Below are positions 6,325-12,348 of a stretch of 20,152 nt of DNA, piece by piece. Source of the stretch: VAUL01 sp964603155 (GTDB lineage Bacteria; Desulfobacterota; Desulfuromonadia; Desulfuromonadales; BM103); NCBI GenBank assembly GCA_964603155.1, contig CAZRTZ010000050.1:1-20152 (forward strand). The letters are read 5' to 3'. The first letter of the stretch is position 1; every line of letters begins with the position of its first letter. The notes under the pieces are model-generated. The model did no database searches, was not told the origin of the DNA, and worked only from the letters and a program-made list of their open reading frames with translations. The position numbers and the translations under genes were made by a program.

Positions 6325-7763
6325 TGGGCCGCTGGCTGGCGCACGGGCTGCTGCTGGTGTTGCTCGTTGTGGCGGGCGCGCGGCCGCTCGGCGCCGCGCC
6401 GGCCGAACCCGGCCGCGCCGCACAGAGCCTGGAGCTGCTGCAGCAGGCCGATTTGCAGAGTCTGACACCGTCCGCCCGCCAGCAGTTGCTGTTGGGGGTG
6501 GCCGCCCAGCAGGTCGAGGCCGGTCAGAGCGAAGCGGCTCTGGCGCTGCTCACCCGGGCGCTGGCCGAGGCCGAACCGCTCGCGCCGGCGCTGCATGACC
6601 CGCTCCGCGGCCTGGTCGCCCGCCTTGACCTCTCCCGTTTGCACGCCCTCGTCGCCGGCCTGGCCGGCAACCCGAATGCCCCCCTGATAGAACGTCTGAT
6701 CAATGAACGGCGCGCCGCTGTGCCGCAGCCGGCCGTCGGCGTGCTCCTGCCGCTGAGCGGGCGCTATGCCCCTTACGGCGAGCAGGTGCGCCGCGGTATC
6801 GAACTGGCACGGGCCACGCCGGCAACGGCCAAAGGCGTGCGCTTCCTCTATCACGATACCGCCGGGGACGGTGCGACGGCGGAGCGCCTGCTCGACCAGT
6901 TGGCCGCTGAGCCCGAGGTGCTGGCGGTTCTCGGTCCGCTGACCAGCGGCGAGGCGCCCCATGCCACCGCCCGCGCCGCCGCCGGCCGGCTGCCGCTCTT
7001 GCTGCTCGCCCCCCGCGAAGGGACGACCGGGAGTGCGCAGGGGCTCTTTCGCCTGGCCCTCACGGCCGAAGCGCAGGTGCGCACCGTCACCGCCCACGCC
7101 AGCCAGTCGCTTGGCATGAAGCGTTTCGCCGTGTTGGCCCCGGCCACCCGCCAGGGGGAGCGCTATGCCGAGCTGTTCCAGGCGGAGGTCAGCCGTCTGG
7201 GCGGGCAGGTGGTCGCCCAGCACAGCTATGCGCCGGAAGCGGTCGACCTGCGCACCGAGCTGCAGGCTCTGGCGGCGGCGCTGCGCGCCGCCGGTGGCGC
7301 CGAGGCGCTGTTCCTGCCGGATGACCCCCGCCAAGTCGGCCAGATCGTCCCGCAGCTCGGCTTCGCCCGCCTCGATCAGCTGCAGCTGCTGGGGGTCGCC
7401 AGCTGGCGCACCCCGGAACTGACGCGGCTGGCCGGGCCGAATCTCGAAGGCGCCCTGCTGGCCGACAGCTTCTGTCCGGAGAGTGCCGCCGCGCCGGTGA
7501 CCGCCTTTGTTGCGGCGTCCCGCGCCGCCTATGGGAGCGAACCGACCAGTCTCGAAGCCCTGGGTTTCGACGCGGCCAATCTGCTCCTGAGGGCCATGGC
7601 CCGTCCCGCCGTGCGCGACCGCGAGGCGCTGCGGCGGGCGCTGGCCGCCGGCTCCGCCGAGCCCGGAGTCACCGGTGTCGTGCACTTTGCCCCTGACGGC
7701 AAGACGGACACCCCCTTGTGCCTCCTGCAGGTTCAGGGGGGGGCGTTCGTGGTGCTCAACTGA
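6324..7763 (+). CDS. Periplasmic type I binding-fold protein, LpoA-like / ABC substrate-binding-like
   Basis: A 479-residue protein with an N-terminal signal peptide (GLLLVLLVVAGARPLGAAPA, cleavage probably near residue 24-27) and no lipobox cysteine. Residues about 30-130 are helical and Ala/Leu-rich, resembling the TPR-like N-terminal domain of penicillin-binding-protein activators. Residues about 136-479 fit the type I periplasmic binding fold: the opening PAVGVLLPLSGRYAPYGEQV and GIELA, then EVLAVLGPLTSGEA, FAVLAPATRQGERYAELFQA, GGAEALFLPDDPRQVGQIVP and GVASWRTPEL. Close families are LpoA (an activator of PBP1A in peptidoglycan synthesis) and the Leu/Ile/Val-binding receptor proteins; I cannot separate these by eye. 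No transporter genes lie nearby, which favours a structural or activator role. It overlaps dnaJ and the following lipoprotein by one base each. Confidence 0.8.
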   Translation: MGRWLAHGLLLVLLVVAGARPLGAAPAEPGRAAQSLELLQQADLQSLTPSARQQLLLGVAAQQVEAGQSEAALALLTRALAEAEPLAPALHDPLRGLVARLDLSRLHALVAGLAGNPNAPLIERLINERRAAVPQPAVGVLLPLSGRYAPYGEQVRRGIELARATPATAKGVRFLYHDTAGDGATAERLLDQLAAEPEVLAVLGPLTSGEAPHATARAAAGRLPLLLLAPREGTTGSAQGLFRLALTAEAQVRTVTAHASQSLGMKRFAVLAPATRQGERYAELFQAEVSRLGGQVVAQHSYAPEAVDLRTELQALAAALRAAGGAEALFLPDDPRQVGQIVPQLGFARLDQLQLLGVASWRTPELTRLAGPNLEGALLADSFCPESAAAPVTAFVAASRAAYGSEPTSLEALGFDAANLLLRAMARPAVRDREALRRALAAGSAEPGVTGVVHFAPDGKTDTPLCLLQVQGGAFVVLN

Positions 7764-8557
7764 TGCGGGCGGGTGCGGTGCGGATGGTGCGGCACCTTTT
7801 GCCCGGCCTGCTGCTGGTGTGGCTGCTGGGGGGGTGCCTTCCCCGCGGCGTGGACGCGGACCCCGCGGCGACGGCAGACGCGCCGGGGGTGACCGGCATT
7901 ACCGGCACCGTCACTGGCCGCGACGGCGCTCCGGCGCGCGGCGCCTACGTCTACGCCTACCGCAACGTCCGCTCCGGCCTGCGCGGGCCGGCCGACTTCG
8001 AGGCGGCGGTCGGGGACGACGGCCGTTACCTGCTCGACCTGGTCGAGGGGAGCTACCACCTGGTGGCACGGCTGCGCCCCGACGGCGGCGATGCCGGCCC
8101 GCCACGAGTCGGCGACGCCTGGGCCCTGCCGGCAAAGAATCCCGTGGCGGTTGGCGCCGGGCGGATCACCCCGGTCGATTTCGTGCTGCAGACCGTCGCC
8201 CAGCCGATGGTGATGCGCGAAGGGACGCTGACCGGGGGCGATACCGGGTTCAGCGGGACGCTGGTCGACGGCAGCGGCCGGCCGCTGGGAGGGGCCTTCG
8301 TCATAGCCTATCCGGACACCGATTTCCGCCACCTCCCCGAAGCGACCTCCCCGGCGGTCGGCGCCGACGGCCGCTTCACCCTGTATGTTGCCCGCCCCGG
8401 CCAGTGGTGTCTGGCGGCGCGCACCCGCACCCGCGGCCAGCCGGTCGCCGGCGAGTTGTTCGGGGTGCTCGGCGAAGGCGCCGCCGCCTGTCGCGAGCTG
8501 CAGGGGGGGCAGATCCTGGAGGTCGGGACGATCCGCCTCGCACCCTACCAGCGTTAA
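7763..8557 (+). CDS. Lipoprotein with two carboxypeptidase-regulatory-like (Ig-like) repeats
   Basis: I start this at ATG 7763, whose A is the last base of the previous stop (TGATG), giving 264 residues; a longer in-frame start at 7718 lies inside the previous gene. The N terminus MRAGAVRMVRH is followed by the hydrophobic stretch LLPGLLLVWL and the lipobox LLGGC with Cys at 25, so lipid attachment and outer-membrane or periplasmic anchoring are likely. Two similar beta-sandwich segments follow: residues about 45-110 (ITGTVTGRDGAPARGAYVYA ... GDDGRYLLDLVEGSYHLVA) and about 165-240 (FSGTLVDGSGRPLGGAFVIA ... GADGRFTLYVARPGQWCLA). This pattern is that of the carboxypeptidase-D regulatory-like fold, often found in bacterial surface lipoproteins. 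Ligand and function are unknown. M8 at 7784 is an alternative start. Confidence 0.82.
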   Translation: MRAGAVRMVRHLLPGLLLVWLLGGCLPRGVDADPAATADAPGVTGITGTVTGRDGAPARGAYVYAYRNVRSGLRGPADFEAAVGDDGRYLLDLVEGSYHLVARLRPDGGDAGPPRVGDAWALPAKNPVAVGAGRITPVDFVLQTVAQPMVMREGTLTGGDTGFSGTLVDGSGRPLGGAFVIAYPDTDFRHLPEATSPAVGADGRFTLYVARPGQWCLAARTRTRGQPVAGELFGVLGEGAAACRELQGGQILEVGTIRLAPYQR

Positions 8558-8599
8558 TCCGGTTTTTCGCTAAAATCTGCGAATTTTCGTGGCTTTTCC

Positions 8600-8628
8600 T
8601 TGACTGGCCGGAAAGGTTTTGATAAGTT
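8600..8628 (+). promoter_or_regulatory. Possible promoter of carD/cdnL
   Basis: TTGACT (8600-8605; five of six matches) and TAAGTT (8623-8628; three of six) are separated by 17 bp in an AT-rich patch (8558-8640) that contrasts with the surrounding GC-rich DNA. The carD start codon lies 33 bp downstream of the -10 box. The weak -10 box keeps confidence modest. Confidence 0.4.
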
Positions 8629-8661
8629 GGTAGCTTCCCGGTTGTGGTGGGAGGTCACGTT

Positions 8662-9147
8662 ATGTTCAAGGTAGGCGATCAAGCAGTTTATCCGGCCCAG
8701 GGGGTCGGTATTGTCGAAGCCATCGAAACCCGCCAGTTCTGCGGGCAGACCCACGATTACTATATCCTGCGGATTCTCGACAGCGACATGACCATCATGG
8801 TGCCGGTGGCCAATGCCGGCCAGGTCGGTCTGCGTCGTCTGATCAGCAAGGACAAGGTTTCGTCAGTCTACAGCCTGCTCGACGAAAAGCGCTCCGGGAG
8901 CATGACGCTTTCGTCCTGGAGCCGGCGTCAGCGCGAGTACAACGAGAAGATCAAGACCGGCAACCTCATCGAGGTGGCCGGGGTCCTGCGGGAGCTGTTC
9001 CTGATCCGCCAGTCCAAGGAGCTCTCCTACGGGGAGAAGAAGGTTCTCGACCTCGCCCGGCGGCTGCTGGTCAAGGAGTTGGCACTGGCGGAAGGGGTGG
9101 CGGAAGAAGCCGTTTCCCTTCGCCTGGAAGGCGCCGTCGTCAACTGA
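8662..9147 (+). CDS. CarD/CdnL-family RNA polymerase-binding transcription regulator
   Basis: The start is ATG 8662, supported by GGGAGG at 8649-8654 with seven-base spacing; a GTG at 8644 in the same frame has no such site. The 161-residue product begins MFKVGDQAVYPAQGVGIVEA, the hallmark of the CarD/TRCF N-terminal Tudor-like domain (about 1-65) that contacts the RNA polymerase beta subunit. The C-terminal helical domain (about 75-155) includes SWSRRQREYNEKIKTGNLIE, VLRELF and LSYGEKKVLDLARRLLVKEL, typical of CdnL-type proteins. Members stabilise open promoter complexes, especially at ribosomal RNA promoters, and are often essential. It appears to be a single-gene unit, with a promoter-like region upstream and a strong terminator downstream. 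Confidence 0.96.
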   Translation: MFKVGDQAVYPAQGVGIVEAIETRQFCGQTHDYYILRILDSDMTIMVPVANAGQVGLRRLISKDKVSSVYSLLDEKRSGSMTLSSWSRRQREYNEKIKTGNLIEVAGVLRELFLIRQSKELSYGEKKVLDLARRLLVKELALAEGVAEEAVSLRLEGAVVN

Positions 9148-9166
9148 TTCTCCCTCGATCCGCTAC

Positions 9167-9203
9167 CGGGCCGGGTGCTGCGCACCCGGCCCGCTCTTTT
9201 TCT
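9167..9203 (+). terminator. Intrinsic terminator after carD/cdnL
   Basis: A perfect 12-bp GC-rich stem (CGGGCCGGGTGC, 9167-9178, with its complement at 9182-9193) closes a three-base loop and is followed by a run of five T residues within CTCTTTTTCT (9194-9203). It begins 20 bp after the carD stop. This is the clearest terminator in the window and separates carD from ispD. Confidence 0.93.
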
Positions 9204-9307
9204 GCTTTCATCAATCGTTTCGGTAAGATATCATCGCGTCCCGGTCTGCCTGCGGAGTGGAGGCTGGCTGGGATGCACGCTGCATGAGCTGTTGACAGGT
9301 GGGGAAA

Positions 9308-10009
9308 ATGGCCGTTCACGTCCTGGTTCCCGCTGCCGGCGCCGGCCGGCGCATCGGGGCAACGATCAACAAACAGTACCTGGAACTCGGCGACCGGCCG
9401 ATTCTGGCGCATACCCTCGCCCGCCTGGCGGCGCTGCCGGAAGTGGCGAGCATCCGCGTCATCGTTCCGGCCACCGAGTGCGACTACTGCCGCGCGGAGG
9501 TCGTCGCCCGCTTTGCCCCGGACAAGGTGGCCGGCGTGGTGGCCGGCGGCGCCGAGCGCCAGGACTCGGTGCGCAATGGGCTGGCGGCCTGCACCGCCGA
9601 GGACGACGACCTGGTGCTGATCCACGACGGCGTGCGCCCGTTTTTCCCGCGCCAGGCGATGACTGAGCTGCTGGCGGTGACGGCGCGCCTCGGTGCCGCC
9701 ATCCTGGCGATTCCGGCCCAGGATACCATCAAGGAAGCGGTCGACGGGCAGGTGGTGCGCACCCTGGAGCGCAGCCGCCTCTGGCAGGTGCAGACGCCGC
9801 AGGCCTTTCGCTTCGGACTCATCGAGGCGGCCCACAGGCAGGCGCTGGCCGCCGGCTTCACCGGGACCGACGATGCCTCCCTGGTGGAATGGTGCGGCGG
9901 GACGGTCGGTATCGTGTCCGGAAGCCCGTACAACTTCAAGATCACTACGCCGGCCGATCTGGCCCTGGCCCGGGCCCTGCTGGCAAGCGGAGAGGTTACG
10001 CTGACATGA
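9308..10009 (+). CDS. ispD: 2-C-methyl-D-erythritol 4-phosphate cytidylyltransferase
   Basis: IspD transfers CMP from CTP to methylerythritol phosphate, the third step of the MEP isoprenoid pathway in the cytoplasm. The 233-residue product has normal length. It shows the CTP-binding N-terminal loop VLVPAAGAGRRIGATINKQY (residues about 6-25), RPILAHTL, AGGAERQDSVRNGL, the substrate-binding IHDGVRPFF, and the C-terminal pattern RSRLWQVQTPQAFRF with TDDASLVEWCG. I chose ATG 9308, with AGGTGGGG just upstream, over an in-frame GTG at 9299 that lacks a ribosome binding site. The stop overlaps the ispF start (ATGA), indicating coupled translation. The 104 bp between the carD terminator and this start presumably hold its promoter, but I see no convincing boxes. 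Confidence 0.97.
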   Translation: MAVHVLVPAAGAGRRIGATINKQYLELGDRPILAHTLARLAALPEVASIRVIVPATECDYCRAEVVARFAPDKVAGVVAGGAERQDSVRNGLAACTAEDDDLVLIHDGVRPFFPRQAMTELLAVTARLGAAILAIPAQDTIKEAVDGQVVRTLERSRLWQVQTPQAFRFGLIEAAHRQALAAGFTGTDDASLVEWCGGTVGIVSGSPYNFKITTPADLALARALLASGEVTLT

Positions 10010-10488
10010 TGCGCATCGGTCACGGTTTCGACGTCCATCGCCTGGTTCCCGAACGCGCCCTGGTCATCGGCGGGGTGACCATTCCCTGGCACCTCGGCCT
10101 GCTCGGCCACTCCGACGCCGACGTCCTGCTGCACGCCATCTGCGACGCGATTCTCGGCGCCCTGGCGTTGGGCGACATCGGCAAGCATTTTCCCGATTCG
10201 GATCCCGCCTACAAGGGGATCGACAGCATGCGCCTGCTCGAGCACGTCATCGCCCTGGCTGCGCGGCACGGTTTTGCGGTCGGCAACCTCGATGCCACGG
10301 TGGTGGCGCAGCAGCCCAAGCTGGCACCGCACATCCCGGCGATGGTGACGCGCATTGCCGCCGCCTGCCGGGTCGATGCCGGGCGGATCAACGTCAAGGC
10401 CACCACCACCGAGCAGCTCGGCTACACCGGGCGCGGCGAAGGGATCGCCGCCTACGCGGTGGTGCTGATGGAGCCGTCCGCGGAATAA
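10006..10488 (+). CDS. ispF: 2-C-methyl-D-erythritol 2,4-cyclodiphosphate synthase
   Basis: IspF cyclises CDP-methylerythritol phosphate to methylerythritol cyclodiphosphate with release of CMP, two steps after IspD. The 160-residue protein carries the N-terminal MRIGHGFDVHRL with the zinc-ligand Asp and His. It also shows LGLLGHSDADVLLHAICDA with the third metal ligand His, GDIGKHFPDSDPAYKGIDS, and the C-terminal signature NVKATTTEQLGYTGRGEGIA. ATG 10006 overlaps the ispD stop; the adjacent ATG 10009 is equally possible and would drop one residue. AGAGG at 9991-9995 lies ten bases upstream of the first. ispE is not in the window. Confidence 0.97.
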   Translation: MMRIGHGFDVHRLVPERALVIGGVTIPWHLGLLGHSDADVLLHAICDAILGALALGDIGKHFPDSDPAYKGIDSMRLLEHVIALAARHGFAVGNLDATVVAQQPKLAPHIPAMVTRIAAACRVDAGRINVKATTTEQLGYTGRGEGIAAYAVVLMEPSAE

Positions 10489-10517
10489 AATCAAGCGATA
10501 TCGCGCCAAGGCTTTTC

Positions 10518-10598
10518 ATCACCAAGACACTAGGATCTCCAAGGAAGGCAAAAGAGAAGGTTCCGGATTTATCTTGGTGTCCTTGGCGTCTTGGTGAT
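10518..10598. repeat. Imperfect inverted repeat upstream of glnS
   Basis: ATCACCAAGAC at 10518-10528 is exactly complementary to GTCTTGGTGAT at 10588-10598. Complementarity resumes at CCAAGGA (10539-10545) against TCCTTGG (10580-10586) if a bulge of about eight to ten bases in the left arm is skipped. The right arm is itself a short periodic sequence (CTTGGTGTCCTTGGCGTCTT, one 20-base stretch). The AT-richer composition and repetitive CTTGG units are unlike the coding DNA on either side. It resembles a small non-coding dispersed repeat; whether it occurs elsewhere in the genome cannot be seen here. Confidence 0.65.
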
Positions 10599-10610
10599 TG
10601 ATGTTAAGAT
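10583..10610 (+). promoter_or_regulatory. Possible promoter of glnS
   Basis: TTGGCG (10583-10588) and TAAGAT (10605-10610) are separated by 16 bp, each with four of six consensus matches, and lie 41 bp before the glnS start codon. The -35 box lies within the right arm of the inverted repeat, so the repeat could have brought in or altered the promoter. Weak prediction. Confidence 0.3.
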
Positions 10611-10651
10611 TTTGACAACATCCGGGAAGCATCCCCTGAAGGGCGTTCTAA

Positions 10652-12331
10652 ATGACGGAATCAGTGACCGCAAGCACGACCAATTTCATACGCAATCTGA
10701 TTGACGCCGATCTGGCCAGCGGCAAGCACCAGACGGTGATCACCCGCTTTCCGCCGGAGCCGAACGGCTACCTGCATATCGGTCACGCCAAGTCGATCTG
10801 CCTCAACTTCGGGCTGGCCCGCCATTACGGAGGCCGCTGCCACCTGCGTTTCGACGATACCAACCCGGTCAAGGAGGAGCAGGAGTACATCGACGCCATC
10901 AAGCTGGATGTACGCTGGCTCGGCTTCGACTGGGGCACACATGAATACTACGCGTCCGACTATTTCGAAACCCTCTACGGCTACGCCGAGCGCCTGGTGG
11001 AAAAGGGGCTGGCCTACGTCTGCGACTTAAGCGCCGACGAGATCCGCGCCTACCGCGGCACCCTCACCGAGCCGGGAAGCGAAAGCCCCTACCGTGGCCG
11101 CAGCGCGGCCGAAAACCTCGCCCTGCTGCGGCGCATGCGCGCCGGCGAGTTCGCGGACGGCAGCCGGGTGCTGCGGGCCAAAATCGACATGGCCTCCCCC
11201 AACCTCAACTTGCGCGACCCGGTGCTCTACCGCATCCTGCATGCGACCCACCACCGCACCGGTGAGACCTGGTGTCTCTACCCGATGTACGATTTCGCCC
11301 ACGGACAGTCCGACTCGCTCGAAGGGATCACCCATTCGATCTGCACCCTGGAGTTCGAGGCCCATCGCCCCCTGTACGACTGGCTGTGCCAGGCACTGGC
11401 GATCTACCACCCGCAGCAGCTCGAGTTTGCCCGCCTCAACCTGACCTACACCGTGATGAGCAAGCGCCGCCTGCTCGAGCTGGTCAACGAGGGGCATGTG
11501 GACGGTTGGGACGATCCGCGCATGCCGACCCTGTCGGGGATGCGCCGGCGCGGCTACCCGGCGGTGGCGATCCGCACCTTCTGCGAGCGCATCGGGGTAG
11601 GGAAGAGCGACAGCGTCATCGACATGAGCGTACTCGAGGATTGCGTGCGCGAGGAGCTCGATGCCAAGGCGCCGCGGGCCATGGCCGTGCTGCGTCCTCT
11701 CAAGGTGATCCTGACCAACTATCCCGAAGGGCGGAGCGAGCAGTTCACCGTTCCCAACCACCCCAAGGACCCGGCCATGGGGAGCCGCACCCTCCCCTTC
11801 GGCCGCGAACTGTACATCGAGCGGGACGACTTCATGGAAGACCCGCCCGCCAAGTTCTTCCGTCTCGGGCCGGGGCGCGAGGTGCGCCTGCGCTACGGCT
11901 ACATCATCCGCTGCGACGAGGTGGTGAAGGATCCGGCCAGCGGCGAGGTCCTGGAGCTGCGCTGCAGCTACGATCCGGCCACCGGCGGCGGGGAAACCCC
12001 GGATGGCCGCAAGGTCAAGGGGATCATCCACTGGGTGGCGGCGGCGCAGGCCGTGCCGGCCGAAGTGCGTCTTTACGACCGCCTGTTCGTCGTCGCCAAC
12101 CCGACCGGCGACAAGGGCCGCGATTACCGCGAGCATCTCAACCCGGCCTCGCTGGAGCGCCTGGAGCAGGCGCTGCTCGAGCCGGCCCTGCGCGCCGCCC
12201 CCGCCGGGGCCTGTTTTCAGTTCGAGCGCCTCGGCTACTTCTGCGCCGATGCGCAGTCACGGCCGGATCGCCCGGTCTTCAGCCGCACCGTCACCCTGCG
12301 CGATAGCTGGGCGAAAGTTGCCGGCACCTGA
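10652..12331 (+). CDS. glnS: Glutaminyl-tRNA synthetase
   Basis: A 559-residue class I synthetase of the length usual for bacterial GlnRS. It charges tRNA-Gln with glutamine in the cytoplasm. The ATP-binding HIGH motif is at 42-45 within RFPPEPNGYLHIGHAKSICL, and the KMSKS equivalent is VMSKR at 268-272. TRFPPEPNGYLHIGHAKS, RFDDTNPVKEEQEYIDAI and YPMYDFAHGQSDSLEGITHS are characteristic of GlnRS rather than GluRS. The C-terminal beta-barrel anticodon-binding region (about 340-550) is present, with LYIERDDFMEDP and GYIIRCDEVVKD. AAGGG eight bases before ATG 10652 supports the start. Having GlnRS implies direct Gln-tRNA charging; whether a GatCAB route also exists cannot be seen. cheR follows after a 17-bp gap on the same strand. 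Confidence 0.98.
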   Translation: MTESVTASTTNFIRNLIDADLASGKHQTVITRFPPEPNGYLHIGHAKSICLNFGLARHYGGRCHLRFDDTNPVKEEQEYIDAIKLDVRWLGFDWGTHEYYASDYFETLYGYAERLVEKGLAYVCDLSADEIRAYRGTLTEPGSESPYRGRSAAENLALLRRMRAGEFADGSRVLRAKIDMASPNLNLRDPVLYRILHATHHRTGETWCLYPMYDFAHGQSDSLEGITHSICTLEFEAHRPLYDWLCQALAIYHPQQLEFARLNLTYTVMSKRRLLELVNEGHVDGWDDPRMPTLSGMRRRGYPAVAIRTFCERIGVGKSDSVIDMSVLEDCVREELDAKAPRAMAVLRPLKVILTNYPEGRSEQFTVPNHPKDPAMGSRTLPFGRELYIERDDFMEDPPAKFFRLGPGREVRLRYGYIIRCDEVVKDPASGEVLELRCSYDPATGGGETPDGRKVKGIIHWVAAAQAVPAEVRLYDRLFVVANPTGDKGRDYREHLNPASLERLEQALLEPALRAAPAGACFQFERLGYFCADAQSRPDRPVFSRTVTLRDSWAKVAGT

Positions 12332-12348
12332 AAGGGTTACTGAGCCGG

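Noticed and set aside
4870..6468. Open frame of 532 codons on the minus strand opposite dnaJ
   Set aside because: It overlaps clear DnaJ codons, including the J domain and zinc fingers, and has a low-complexity translation.
8644..8661. GTG 8644 as the carD start
   Set aside because: The family conserved N terminus begins at MFKVGDQAVYP (ATG 8662), which has a well-placed GGGAGG; the GTG lies upstream of that site.
10612..10640. TTGACA before glnS as a promoter -35 box
   Set aside because: No -10-like hexamer lies at suitable spacing, and the start codon would be too close.
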